Part shown: in pieces, positions 22,897-33,774 of the stretch
Numbering within the stretch: the stretch's first letter is position 1
How the letters are laid out: each line of letters opens with the position of its first letter
From: Prionace glauca
Lineage: Eukaryota; Chordata; Chondrichthyes; Carcharhiniformes; Carcharhinidae
Length of the DNA: 64,000 bases
NCBI GenBank assembly: GCA_037974335.1
Contig: CM075760.1
Coordinates: forward strand, 7,499,432 to 7,563,431
Direction: 5' to 3'
The notes under the pieces: model-generated
The model's input: only the letters and a program-made list of their open reading frames with translations
Told to the model about the DNA's origin: nothing
Databases searched by the model: none
Translations under genes and position numbers: made by a program

Positions 22897-23801
22897 GAAA
22901 CTTGGCAGTGATTGTGATCCTGTCTCGAAGAAGATGTGGTCTCTCCAGTTGTATCATTTATTACCTGGTTTCCATGGCGGTTTCGGATCTCGGGGTCATG
23001 GTCACTACTGTGATATTAAGTCGGGTTGCTGGAATTTATTTCCCCTCCAGTTTCTTGTCCATCACACCGATATGCAGTCTCCGAGCAGCCTTAATCTATG
23101 CATGTATTGATATTTCTGTCTGGTTAACTATCGCTTTCACCTTCGATCGGTTTGTTGCCATCTCTTGTCATAAACTGAAAATAAGATACTGCACGGAGGG
23201 AACTGCAGGACTGGTGATTGGAACTGTGGCAATACTGAGCTGTGTGAAAAGTTCTTTCATGTACTTTGTATCCGAACCACGGTACATAATTAACAAAGTA
23301 CCGTGGTTCTGCAACGTGAAATCGATATTTTATACATCCCCTGCATGGGTTATATATGACTTGATTCGTTCCATTTTAACACCTTGCCTCCCATTCATTC
23401 TGATTTTGCTGCTGAACGTACTGACCGTCAAACACATTCTAGTTGCCAACAGAGCCCGCAGGAGACTCCGGGTACAGAACAATGGGGAGAATCAGAGTGA
23501 CCCTGAGATGGAGAAGCGGAGAAAGTCCATTGTTTTACTCTTTTCCATCTCTGGTAGTTTCATCCTCTCGTATTTCTTATTTTTCGTAACAGTGATTTAT
23601 TTCCGAGTTGCAAAGATCCCTTACTTCTCAAGTTCAAATCAATCGGCATTTATCATGGAGCAAAGTGGATATTTACTTCAGTTAATTAGTTCCTGTATCA
23701 ACCCATTCATTTATGCCGGGACTCAGAGTAAATTCAGAGAGGAGTTAAAAAATGGGGTGAGGTTTCCATTTCGTCGAATTGCTAAATTATTCAAATGCTG
23801 A
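22897..23801 (+). CDS. GPR139-like G-protein-coupled receptor 2, exon 2
   Basis: This exon completes a 324-residue class A receptor, predicted to sit in the plasma membrane. After the CCATTACAG acceptor it reads GNLAVIVILSRRRCGLS. TM2 has SMAVSDLGVMVTTVIL, the TM3 Cys is at about 83, FTFDRFVAI holds DRF at 107-109, the loop 2 Cys is at about 162 (VPWFCNVK), KRRKSIVLLF starts TM6, and TM7 has SSCINPFIYAGTQSKFREEL. It alone of the three keeps a canonical NPxxY motif (NPFIY, 292-296). The frame is intact to a TGA at 23,799-23,801. It lies on the opposite strand to the other two. Ligand unknown. Confidence 0.95.
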
Positions 23802-23849
23802 AGAGAGAAAAGAAAAAAATGAACATGCATTAAATTTCACTAATACATC

Positions 23850-24158
23850 GTAAAATCCCTACAGTGCAAAAAGATGATGCACCGAATCCACAAAACAATT
23901 CAACAATAAAACCCCTTCCAGTCTATTCCCGTCATCCCCACACATTCCTCTCACTAAACCATTAACCCTACTCATCCTGGGAAACTAATGAGCAATTTAG
24001 CATCCCCAATCCACTTAACCTGTTCATTGTTAGACTGTGGGAGGAAGCTGGAACATCCGGAGAAAAACTGTGCAGACATGGGGAGAATGTACAAACTCCA
24101 GACAGTCACACGTTCCCTGGCGCTATGAGACAGCAGTGCTAATCACTGTGCCACATTT
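23850..24158 (-). mobile_element. HE1-like SINE, near full length
   Basis: Minus-strand copy 50 bp past the receptor 2 stop: ATCCCTACAGTGCAAAAAG, GAGCAATTTAGCATCCCC, GACTGTGGGAGGAAGCTGG and the head CAGTGCTAATCACTGTGCCA. It probably lies in or just past the 3' UTR. Confidence 0.85.
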
Positions 24159-24849
24159 CCGTCAATTTTGTTAGCAGTGAAGACAACTGTCTCATAATAA
24201 AAAAAACAGAAACGAGAAGCACAAAGAGAATGTTCGAGCTACTCTGCCATTCATGTTTATCTCGGCTGACAGTTAAATTAAATGTCTTGACCCCGCCTTC
24301 TCCCCAGTGATCCAGGCTGAACAGACTGAGAATGCAGCTTTCCTTAGACATTGCTAAATTTACAAACTCGGGAGGAGTCTATTCAGCTTGTAAACTGTGC
24401 TCAATTAATCTCCCAGTCTCTATATCATGCAAATAGTTTCTAACTGGTTTCCACACCCTCGATAGCGTTGGAGTACGGAAAAATAACTGGAATTTGCACC
24501 GGCTGTTTATGCAGGCGGGACGTTTGTTTTTAATTATCATTGTTTCAGGTGATGCGTAAGTAATCTTCTCAAGCCAGAGCTCCGACTACGAGCAGCGACT
24601 GAACAGTACACTCTCACGTTCTAGATATTAGTGCAAAATAACTACTGACCATGTGCCTGATTATCTCTAAATTCCCGCCGTTCTCATTTCTTTTCTTGTT
24701 GTTGTTCAAGTCTCCAGATACGTCTGGCTAGCTGGCTGCTAACACTGCAAGGCTCTCATGGTCTTCCAAGTGCGTTGTCTTAACTCCCCTTCTATCGGGC
24801 AGCATTTTGGCTGTGCTTACCAGACCGTTTTTGTGACTCACATGTGACC
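24159..24849. other. Unassigned intergenic sequence
   Basis: No gene recognised. An ATGCAAAT octamer at about 24,426 stands alone, without a V segment. Confidence 0.5.
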
Positions 24850-24991
24850 ACCCCCTCCCCTCCCGTCCCCTCCCCTCCCGTCCCCTCCCCTCCCCTCCCG
24901 TCCCGTCCCCTCCCCTCCCCTCCCGTCCCGTCCCCTCCCGTCCCGTCCCGTCCCCTCCCCTCCCGTCCCTTCCCCTCCCCTCCCCTCCCCC
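24850..24991. repeat. CCCCT/CCCGT pentanucleotide array
   Basis: About 28 tandem pentamers mixing CCCCT and CCCGT. The minus strand is an unbroken series of GGG/GGGG runs and so could form G-quadruplexes. Glycine/arginine-rich frames here are artefacts. Confidence 0.93.
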
Positions 24992-26094
24992 AACTCCTAC
25001 AAACAGAGGAGAAATGCGCAGCTGGAAGCTGCGATCAAATGGTGTGACTTTCATCCTCTGCTCTTTCCTGACCCATTCGGTAGGGGGCGCATTGTGGCAC
25101 AGACGCGCTGTCTGGATACATTTGCTTCTGGCTAGATACAAAAACGTCGGAATAATGAAGGAATATTCCTCTCCCACGACTCATCACTTGGAGCTCCATG
25201 TGAGCAGAGGTATACATTCACAAACCACTCTTTTGATTTATGCTGCAGGCCTCAACGTCCACCAGTCCGCCCATCACTTTCTCAGTTCTCTCATCACGCC
25301 TTGCTTTGAATGATCCCATGACTTGCCTCATTGAAATCACATGGTCCTGTAAAGGCGCGGGTATGGTATTCTGTTCCCAATTCCTTACATTTTTTCTCTC
25401 ACTCTGGGTTCCATTGACAAGCAGGCCTTCTTTGATCGAAAGTAGATTTGCTGCAATTAGTCAACTGAGGTTTGCGAGCTGGAAATGTAAAATGTACAAC
25501 ATTTCAAGAATAGACACATAAAGGGTAGGACAGTGATCGGCTGCAAAGTGCTGTCAATAGAGAAGGTGATACAAGCTAAAATTGATGCTAATAGGACACA
25601 TTTTACATTTTGCAACGAGCAGCGGCCGGGCCGAGTGGGCAAGAGGTGACAATGGACGGAGCAGCGCCCGGGCGTGTTACAGCGACCCCCGGTGGTCAGG
25701 AAGGGAAATAGCAGCAGCGCAGTCTCTGCCCAAAGGCTTCCCCAGTTCAGCTGCTCAGAGACACTGGGAACCTCTTCAACTGGAAACTTCAGCTTCTCAC
25801 ATTCACCCCCTGTGAAATCAGAAACAACTTGTTCGCTTAAAGATGGTGGGAATCTGAACCATTCTGCTCAAAAGGCACTGCTCGCCTTGAAATTTCAATT
25901 GAAATATTCAAGATGAGAATTTATAGATACAAGTCATGTTGTATGTGGAACGCTCATGATGCCATAATAAGATCAGTACAGACATCTCACAGGGTTATGT
26001 GACTGGAGGAGATGTCAGAGATGGAGTGGTTAAATATAGAGCTACAGGGTCTGAAGCTCAGTTTTGGGGAAAGAAAAACGGCAGTACAAAGAAC
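24992..26094. other. Unassigned, with a small GC-rich patch
   Basis: GC-rich at 25,610-25,760 (AGCGGCCGGGCCGAG and AGCGCCCGGGCG). No continuous frame or RNA gene was recognised. Confidence 0.45.
25073..25092 (+). promoter_or_regulatory. Possible CTCF-like motif
   Basis: GGTAGGGGGCGCA resembles the core of vertebrate CTCF sites. A weaker reverse match, CACCGGGGGTCGCTG on the minus strand, lies near 25,684-25,698. Judged by eye only. Confidence 0.2.
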
Positions 26095-26480
26095 AAAGAA
26101 AATTACAGCACAGGAACATGCCCTTCGGCCCTTCAAACCTTCACTGACGATGCTGCCCGACTTAACTAAAACCCCCTATCCTTCCGGGGCCATATCCCTC
26201 TATTCCCATCCTATTCATGTACTTGTCAACTGACTTAAAAGTCACAACTGCATCCGCTTCGACTATCTCTCCCCGGCAGCGAGTTCCAGGAATCTACTAC
26301 TCTCTGTGCAAACAATCTGCCATGTCCATCTCCTTTAAACCTTGCCCCTCGCATCTTAAAACATGCCTTCATCGGCCGGAGCATTTTGTTCCTGAACATT
26401 ATCTGAATTTCGATGTTACACCCATAGTATCTTCGCTCTGGCCTCGGCCTCAAATGCTTTGTGTCAAATAAGAAATGATA
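26095..26480 (-). mobile_element. LINE 3' end (CR1 group)
   Basis: On the minus strand LFAQRVVDSWNSLPGRDSR is the C-terminal signature of CR1-type ORF2. The 3' end reads CCCTTCGGCCCTTCAAACC on the plus strand next to ACAAAGAAAATTACAGCACA. Confidence 0.78.
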
Positions 26481-26750
26481 AATTGTTTGATGCAATGCCA
26501 GGAAAGAAACTTTCCTATTTTGACTCCTGCACATATCAGCAAGTCATCCAGTCTACAAGACAATTTAATAGGTTTAGGTGCAGACTAACATAGTTAATCA
26601 CCATCTGAAACATGCTAGGGTGAGGGAAGTCTGTATGATTCCAGTTTGGTGCTGAATATTATCAGAATCTCGATGTTACAGTCATATTATCTTTGCTCTG
26701 ACCTCAGCTTGAAATGCTTTCTCCAAAATCAGAAATGCTGAATTTTATGA
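26385..26750. repeat. Diverged local tandem duplication
   Basis: 26,395-26,490 and 26,650-26,745 share TCGATGTTACA, TATCTT(C/T)GCTCTG, CCTC(G/A)GC and AAATGCTTT in order. This implies an old tandem copy of about 250 bp. Confidence 0.6.
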
Positions 26751-27037
26751 AAAATTTCACGAAATTGTGTAAATTTTCTAAGACATGTTGAATTTTGTCC
26801 AAAATGTATTTGAGTTTAGCATTTATTTAATATCCTAATCTTATTAAACGTTTTTTTTTTCGAAAAAATAACTTAAAATAGTCGGTTGCTCTTCTTTAGC
26901 AATCTCCTAACATTACTTTCTCCAGAGAAGCTGAAAATATGCTTGCCAGGATTTGTCTGAATAAGTATAAAGTTATTGAATAACTTTTTCATCGAAAGTA
27001 ACAGGGAATTAGTAAACACGTTTTAAAGGTTTACACT

Positions 27038-27110
27038 GAACCAACCAGGAGTCGAACCTAGCATCTCTTAGAGCCGTAGTCAGACGCGTTACTCAATGCG
27101 CCACTGGCCC
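27038..27110 (-). tRNA. tRNA-Arg(ACG)-like gene or pseudogene
   Basis: The minus strand gives a 73-nt tRNA with GGGCCAGTGGCGCATTGAGT at the 5' side, CTGACTACGGC with the ACG anticodon, and TAGGTTCGACTCCTGG in the T arm. The acceptor stem closes with several G-T pairs and the B box is intact. The 3' side of the anticodon stem (TCTAAGA) leaves two mismatches, so function is doubtful. Confidence 0.62.
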
Positions 27111-27380
27111 ACATGCGAAAATGGGATAGTTGTTACATATTAGCTCGACGTTTCGAAAGTTTCAGGCAGAAACATTGTCAGAAAGTTTGCGTTAACTTGT
27201 GAGGAAAAGGTCCATTATTGGGATTGTCTTTATTCATTTCTTATCATCCTTAATTGCCTTTGAATTGAGTAACAGCAGTTGAACGGGCTGGCAAATTCTC
27301 CTCTCGATTTGGACTTGGTGATAAATTTAAATGAAACGCCCTTCAGCCAATCCATCATCTGTATTTGCAAATTAAAAGAA

Positions 27381-27451
27381 GGCTTCGCAGAAATCTGAAC
27401 TCGGACCGGTGGATTCAGAGTCCAGAGTGCTCACCATTACATCACAGAACC
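27381..27451 (-). pseudogene. tRNA-Gln(CTG)-like pseudogene
   Basis: Minus strand: GGTTCTGTGATGTAATGG, then GCACTCTGGACTCTGAATCC with a CTG anticodon, then GTCCGAGTTCAGAT. The T stem (GTCCGAGTTCAGATTTCTGC) and the acceptor 3' strand have decayed. It is preceded on the same strand by the shared GACAGGAGGA-type flank. Confidence 0.75.
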
Positions 27452-27509
27452 CAACATGTGAACGCAATCTGAAAATCGTGGATCAATACTTGTGCCAATT
27501 TGAACAGCA

Positions 27510-27640
27510 GGGAGAAATATCAGACCCGTAACACAATTATTCATATTTATATTCCCCTTGCTGGTTCCTCCTGTAAAAATGAGTAGGCTACTTTCCACTG
27601 CATTAAATTTCACTGTAACTGACCACATTCAAACACCAAT
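27510..27640 (-). repeat. Shared tRNA-flank module, inverted copy
   Basis: Read on the minus strand: CAGTGAAATTTAATGCAGTG, ACAGGAGGAACCAGCAAGGG, TTTCTCCCTG and GTTCAAATTGGCACAAG. This parallels 1,711-1,865 and 31,660-31,805 beside tRNA-Glu, and 14,550-14,700. Confidence 0.75.
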
Positions 27641-27852
27641 GTTTGCATCGAACTGACATAAACCTTACTGCAGTAAATCCACTGAACAACATCAGCTTAT
27701 CACAGCTCTGCTTTCATCACACTGGAAGCCAATGTGAAAATATAAACAATTTCAAATCTTAACAGACAGGAAGGAGTGTGTGAGTGCGGACAATTGGCGC
27801 TGTGCACATTCCTGTAACCAGTATCTGGGAGAATCAGGCAGATGGGATCCTG

Positions 27853-27910
27853 GGGGTCTCGTGGTTAGGATTCAGCGCTTTCAGATGTCGCAGACTGGCC
27901 TCGATATGTG
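27853..27910 (+). pseudogene. tRNA-Glu-like fragment
   Basis: GGGGGTCTCGTGGTTAGGAT followed by TCAGCGCTTTCA matches the 5' half of tRNA-Glu with a TTC anticodon. The 3' half is unrecognisable. Confidence 0.55.
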
Positions 27911-28513
27911 AAGATTTAATGCATTTTTTAACGTAAGAGTAAAAAGCTTTGGGGTTTTCCTTTATCCGACTTGCCAAGGACTTCTCGTGCCCCCTCCTAG
28001 CTCTCCTAAGCCCTATTTTTTTTAACTCATTCCGACCTAACTTGTAACCCTATATAGGTGTTATCAAGTGTTGAAAGTGGAAGTTTGGCCTGGTGTCGCA
28101 TTGGGTAGCAGTTTTGAAGAAATGTAGCAACTTAAAGCTTTTGCAGAATGGCATGAGGCGTATTGTAGTGATACGAGTTGAGTACAAGAGACAGTGTGAA
28201 AATAATCTGAATACGTTTTAAGCGTGTTTAGACTGATGTGGTGAAACCAGAGGCTTATTTGGGAGAATGAGGCTGTGTGAGAGGGGGATTGTTGCAGAGT
28301 GTTTGTGTTTTGGAGGAAGGTTGAAAGTTTGACGTGCGGTTGTGAATGAAAGGAAGGTGTTGAACAGCATGAGAGGCTTGTGCGATGTTGCGTGTGAGAT
28401 TTGAGTGAGAGCATTTGTGGGCATTTGGGGAATGAAAGGACAAAGTAAGGAAATTACAATGCTGCTGAGTGTGAAGGAAGAGAGAGCATGTGGGAATCGC
28501 ACTAGCAAGAGCA

Positions 28514-28584
28514 GCATTGGTGGTTCAGTGGTAGAATTCTCGCCTGCCACGCTGGAGACCCGGGTTCGATTCCCGGCCAATGCA
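28514..28584 (+). tRNA. tRNA-Gly(GCC)
   Basis: A 71-nt tRNA-Gly: GCATTGGTGGTTCAGTGG, CTCGCCTGCCAC with the GCC anticodon, and CCGGGTTCGATTCCCGG in the T arm. The acceptor stem GCATTGG/CCAATGC pairs fully and both internal promoter boxes are canonical. One C-T mismatch is seen in the anticodon stem (CTCGC against GCTGG). Probably expressed, but the mismatch leaves doubt. Confidence 0.82.
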
Positions 28585-28987
28585 AAGTCCCTTCATTCTC
28601 CGTTCACTCTGTTTATTGAAGCGAATATCATGTTAAAATTAGGAGAAAACAAGGGGAAATCTTAAATCTTGAGGGAAATGGATGGCAATGGTGTTATTGA
28701 TGTTTGAGTGGCAAGTACTGGATCGTTACGCTACTTGTGGTTTGTTCCCTTGACTCCTTTTCAATTCCTCCCTGTGATAAGATACATGGATTTATTTTAC
28801 CTGCCCGTTCATAGAACAAAGGGAATAACCAACACTCTACAGCAGTGCTGCAGGATCAACGGAACTAAAGAGACTTGTATAGAATTGTAAACAGTGCGGT
28901 CATGCTGCAGTTCTGGAACAGGTTTTCAGAAATAGAATTGTGGTCACTGACACACTAGTTTAGAATATTTTAACTGCTGTTGTCTCA

Positions 28988-29008
28988 GTCTCTGTGGCGC
29001 AATGGGTC

Positions 29009-29044
<36 letters not shown>

Positions 29045-29061
29045 CAGACCATCCAGGGACG
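28988..29061 (+). tRNA. tRNA-Asn(GTT), B box altered
   Basis: GTCTCTGTGGCGCAATGG, then GTTCGGCTGTTAACCGAA with the GTT anticodon and a perfect anticodon stem, then AAAGGTTGGTGG and a 3' end CCAGGGAC pairing with the 5' end. The T loop is TTCCAGA instead of TTCGANA, which damages the polymerase III B box and a tertiary contact. It may be a recent pseudogene. Confidence 0.7.
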
Positions 29062-29320
29062 GATTTTTGTATTTTTCTCACTATCAGCATTCACGGGTAA
29101 ACAGTTGCCTGCTTCAACTCATTGAAAAGTCTGGAACTACGAGAGAGAGTTTGGTAGTGTACAAGCTGAGACATTGTATTTTCCTCTGATTCTGTGTGTG
29201 CCCTTGTATCGTTCGAGTTACCAGGATCTCTATAAGTCTGCGTCTGAATCTAGTGTGCCCCTGCATCTACATGTGTCCCTGAATCTGTGTATGCTCCCCT
29301 GTATCTCTGTCGGCTCCAAT

Positions 29321-29360
<40 letters not shown>

Positions 29361-30278
29361 CTATCCCTGTAAATGTCTGATTCTTTGTGCCTTTTTTAAG
29401 ACTAAACCGTGAAAATGTCTGACAAACGAATTGCAGAGGGCAGAAATGTTTACCCAGAAAGATTCTGAATTTGATTTACGTCTGATAACTGCATCGAATG
29501 TATTGAAGTCTCACATAATCCCAACTTCAATCTCCAGACATGATCTCCCAATGGGAAATGAAGAACACGATTTATCTGCGGTGCCTGGTTATAAAAAGGG
29601 CGAATACGCCAGCCGAGATCCTTCTATAAACTCCAATCTCGGACAATATCGTTCAATATTCATATTTCAGTCACCGGTTCGCAGACTCACAAGCATCAGA
29701 GCCTGCAGTCGCTGTTTTCCGCCAGCAGATGGTGGTGTTGTATCATTTTAATCACAAGGTTAGTGCAGCAGGTTTGAGGAGATATTTGAGGAAAATTTAT
29801 TTCCCTGTTTCCATGGAAAGGGAACAATCAGTAAAGCAATGGCATTAATATCTCTGTCAGTAACATTCACAGGGAAATCTGGCCGAAGGATACTTGCATT
29901 CATATTTACCTTCTGGTTACTGAACATGTCGATTACCAGCTAATTATTGTATAAACTTACATTTTAGTGATTTAAAGATGTGTCTATTTTCTCATACAGA
30001 CATTATCAAATAATATTTCATTATAATTGGACACATGTCACTTTTTCCCTGGATTTTCCATTCCTCGGCGCTCATTTTTTTTTCTTTACTGAGTCCGTTT
30101 AGAAATCCAGCCGAACCCTGCCTCTATATTGTGTTCTGTGTATATTTAAAATGTAGTTGCTTATTATAATTTTTGACTTCACACGATTCGAGCCCTAACT
30201 CACTCTGATCTATAACACACACTGTAAATTGCATGAACGCCTCAAAATGACTAACTGTGCACTGCTTTGAGTTATTAG

Positions 30279-30787
30279 TCATGATGTGGGTATGCCGGCG
30301 TTGGACTGGCGTAAACACAGTAAAAAGTCTGACAACACCAGGTTTTAGTCCAACCGATTTATTTGATAATATTCTCACAAGCTTTCGAGGTTACCCTCTT
30401 CGTCAGGTGAATGGAGAGTTCTGGCCTCAGACAGAGCATATAAAGCACAGACAGTTTACAGATTACTGATTAGAATGCGAATCCTTACACCTAACCTGCT
30501 GTTCAAGTCTTAAAGTGGCTGATAATGTGAGTGGAAGGAGCACTGATCACAGGTTAAAGAGATGTGTATTGTCTCCAGACAGTACAGTGAGTGAGGTTTT
30601 GCAAACCCAGGCAAGTCACAGGGGTTACAGATAGTGCGACATGAACCCAAGATCCCTGTTGAGACCGTCCTCATGTGTGCGGAACTTGATTATCAGTCTC
30701 TGTTCAGCGACTCTGCGCTGTCGTGTGTCATGAAGGCCGCCTTGGAGAATGAAGGTATTCTCCAACCTGGTGTTGTCAGACTTTTTA
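30279..30787 (+). mobile_element. Foldback-type (inverted-repeat) element, 509 bp, with 12-bp target duplication
   Basis: Flanked by direct repeats TTGAGTTATTAG (30,267-30,278 and 30,788-30,799). The paralogous empty site is at about 926-938 in duplication copy 1. The left end has AAAAAGTCTGACAACACCAG and the right end its inverse, CTGGTGTTGTCAGACTTTTT. The interior includes AAGCTTTCGAGGTTACCCTC and GTATTGTCTCCAGACAG, shared with the element at 43,752. No coding capacity is seen. Confidence 0.85.
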
Positions 30788-30964
30788 TTGAGTTATTAGC
30801 TCATTATACCAATCTCACTGTCGATTGCTGACACGGGATTTTATTAAGTGTAATCGCAGACAGTCCAATTTTCTATCTGAGCTGCAATCTGACTCTGAAT
30901 GTAACTCAATGGGAGTTTGGGGCTAGTATTTCATGGACATTATCATCTCAGCATCCATCATAAT

Positions 30965-31267
30965 TTCCCATGCCCTCCGCACCGCCTCCCCCCGCCCTCA
31001 CTCCACGCCCCCAACGCCTCCCTCCCCCCTACCTCCACCCTCCACAATAGCCACTCCGTCCCCCCCAACCACCTCCACCCCGCCCCCCTCTTCCCCTCCT
31101 CCCCACCCCCCCCCACGCCCCCCCCCCCCCGCCACCCTCGGCCGCTTCCCAACACCATTTATTAATCTCGATTCCACGTCTTCAGTTCACCATCATTAGT
31201 TTTAATAGTGACATTTATCAATGAGTTGGAGCGATGGAGGGTGAGAGTGGAGGGGGGGGGGGGGGGC
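30965..31267. repeat. C-rich block and G run (copy 2)
   Basis: Runs of C up to about ten bases at 30,985-31,140, then a G run at 31,248-31,267. Expanded relative to copy 1. Proline-rich and glycine-rich frames across it are artefacts. Confidence 0.75.
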
Positions 31268-31659
31268 TAAATACGGGGGGGGTTCAGTGAGGTCTCAGAA
31301 CTGGTGGAGTCACCAACTCCCACCCACTTTGACACGGTGCTACTCCATTCTGGAACGGGGTTGATGATAAACTGCCAGCTAAACAGAACATTACACTCAC
31401 CATGTAATCAGTTTCTGGAGGGAATGTGTTTGAAAGCAAAGGAAGGAAATATCATTTGCTGCAGATGATAGAATGACTGTGTGACTATATCTGTAGTGAC
31501 AGTGACCTGGGGTGAAGCAATGGAGACAGTAATGATGATCAATGAGATACAAATCTCAGATATCACAGCAGAACTGTGAAAAGCTCATGTTGTTCAGCAG
31601 ATTTCCCACAAGAAGCGAGAGAAGAGGCAGAGGCTGCGAATGATCTTTGAGTGTGGTGA

Positions 31660-31805
31660 GCTGCAGTGAAATGTAGTGGAGTGGAATGTATTATTATTCA
31701 GTTTGACAGGAGAAAGCAGCAAGTGGAATGTTAATATAAATTGCCGGGATTGGGCCAATGGGTTTATTTTGTTTCTCCAGATAGTTCAAACTGACACAAT
31801 GATCG
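31660..31805 (+). repeat. Shared tRNA-flank module (copy 2)
   Basis: Same words as at 1,711-1,865, 14,550-14,700 and 27,510-27,640: GCAGTGAAATGTAGTGGAGT, TTGACAGGAGAAAGCAGCAA and GTTTCTCCAGATAGTTCAAA. It precedes the intact tRNA-Glu site. Confidence 0.75.
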
Positions 31806-31878
31806 CTCCTGTTTTCCATCAGGAAGGAATTCCAGACCCTGCTAAATCTTGGGCTGATCGGTAGCAACAAAATCTACA

Positions 31879-31950
31879 TTCCCTGACCGGGAATCGAACC
31901 CGGGCCGCGGCGGTGAGAGCGCCGAATCCTAACCACTAGACCACCAGGGA
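31879..31950 (-). tRNA. tRNA-Glu(CTC)
   Basis: A 72-nt minus-strand gene that appears identical to the vertebrate tRNA-Glu(CTC) consensus as I remember it: TCCCTGGTGGTCTAGTGG, GGCGCTCTCACCGCC with the CTC anticodon, and CCGGGTTCGATTCCCGG. All stems pair and the A and B boxes are canonical. This is the intact partner of the pseudogene at 1,935-2,006 and is likely functional. Confidence 0.95.
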
Positions 31951-32407
31951 AGGTGCGAGCAGCAACTTTAATCTCACCGATACATTGCAGCGTTTTTCAA
32001 ATGCTCAAGAATGGTTTGTCGAGGAAAAAGAAACTCATGTTTTGATAGAACAGGAATGACTCCTTCAGCCAACAGCAAATTACAGCAGATGCTGAAACTT
32101 AAAAGAACAACTTAAAATGCTGGAAAATCTCACCAGGCATGACGGCTTCTCTGGAGACAGAATGTAAGACAATGTAATTGAGTCTAAACTGCCCTCTGAA
32201 ATGGCCCAACAACATAGTTAGTTCAGTGGGAAATAGGGATAAACAACAAATGCTGACAATGAAATCTATATTGTGTTAGCAGCATTTTGTGACATAATTA
32301 ATAATTTTCATTTTGTTTCATTTCATGTCAGACAGGGTGACATATTTGGGGCACTTATTATTTAAAACCTCAGCCCTTTAACTATTTAGAAAGTTATGGT
32401 TGATAAG

Positions 32408-32993
32408 AGCATAAGAACATAAGAAATAGGAGCAGGAGTAGGCCATCTGGCCCTTCGAGCCTGCCCCGCCATTCAATAAGATCATGGCTGATCTGTCGTG
32501 GCTCAGTTCCACCTTCCCGCCCTCTCCCCATAACCCTTAACCCTCTTATCAAAAACCCATCAACCCGCGTCTTAAAAATATTTAGCGAGGCAGCCTCCAC
32601 CACTTCAACGGGCAGAGAATTTCAGAGATTCACCACCCTTTGAGTGAGGAAGTTCCTCCTCAACTCTGTTCTAAACCGCCCTCCCTTTATCTTGAGACTG
32701 TGCCCCCTAGTCCTACTGTCTTTTTTGAGTGGGAAGAGTCTCTCCACCTCTATCCTATCCATCCCATTCATCACCTTATACGTCTCAATGAGATCTCCCC
32801 TCATTCTTCTAAACTCCAACGAGTACAAGCCTAGTTTATTCAGCCTCTCCTCATAGCTCAACCCCCTCAACTCCGGTATCAGCCTAGTAAACCTCCTCTG
32901 CACTCCCTCCAAGGACAAAATATCCATGCGTAAGTACGGCGCCCAAAACTGCACACAGTACTCCAGCTGTTCAGTCAGAGAAAAGTGATCCAC
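32408..32993 (-). mobile_element. CR1/L2-group LINE, 3' end of ORF2 (copy 2)
   Basis: Duplicate of 2,464-3,035. The minus strand reads VQRRFTRLIPELRGLSYEER, LGLYSLEFRRMRGDLIETYK and LTQRVVNL before frame changes. The 3' tail is AAGAACATAAGAAATAGG. Confidence 0.88.
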
Positions 32994-33506
32994 TGTGATC
33001 CAAAAGAAGGAATTGTAGTTGCTGCAAATCCCACCTCAAAACGGAAAATGCTGGAAGATTCATCAGTTTCAACAGTTTCTGTGGAGGGAAAGAGAGGGAA
33101 TGATACAGGTTGCTGACCTTTGACCCTAACTGGAAGAAATTGATGATTTAATGGTTTACAGACAAGTACAGAGTTAAGGAAAATAGAGAGGAGAGGAGGA
33201 AAGTACTAATAGTCTTTTGATAGGATGGAAGGCTGGAGTGATTGAATTACAATGGAGATGATTGTTGTTTGCTCTGACACAATCTCTCAGATCTGGGTTT
33301 AAACGCCATAATAAATTAGAACACAACCTCTCGCTGAGTTCAGAGCTAAAGGTACCGCCTTCCAGTTATCTGGAGGCAGTTTTCATTCACAACTGTGAGA
33401 TGAGCAACGTAGAAATGAGAGAGGAACTCAGTTTGAGCCGTGACACTTCTGGAGGAACGGAGATCTGGAATTCACCTAGGAATGAGTCAAAGTCTGAAAA
33501 GAATGA

Positions 33507-33579
33507 CGCCCAACGCGGGGCTCGAACCCACGACCCTGAGATTAAGAGTCTCATGCTCTACCGACTGAGCTAGCCGGGC
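33507..33579 (-). tRNA. tRNA-Lys(CTT)
   Basis: A 73-nt minus-strand gene: GCCCGGCTAGCTCAGTCGG, AGACTCTTAATCTCA with the CTT anticodon, and GTGGGTTCGAGCCCCGCG. All stems pair, with one G-T pair in the T stem; A and B boxes are canonical. The paralogue at 3,559-3,613 has lost its T arm. Likely functional. Confidence 0.95.
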
Positions 33580-33774
33580 ACATGTATAGTAGTGCTTTCT
33601 TTAATCTAAAATGCATGGAGAAACTATGGCTTTTCCATCTGGTGTCTCAGTTTATTCAGATTTCAACGTTCACAATGAATCCACCGACAGAATCCCCAAA
33701 GTTTCTATCCATCCCTCACAGTCATCAATTACATGATTCACATCTTTCAATTCTGAGCTTCACCTCCCCCAAAC

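Noticed and set aside
24426-24433. ATGCAAAT octamer as an Ig V promoter
   Set aside because: No leader, V exon or recombination signal nearby; other octamers in the window are equally isolated.
24728-25177. 149-residue frame with GREGTGREG repeats
   Set aside because: Frame runs through the CCCCT/CCCGT array; no start context or homology.
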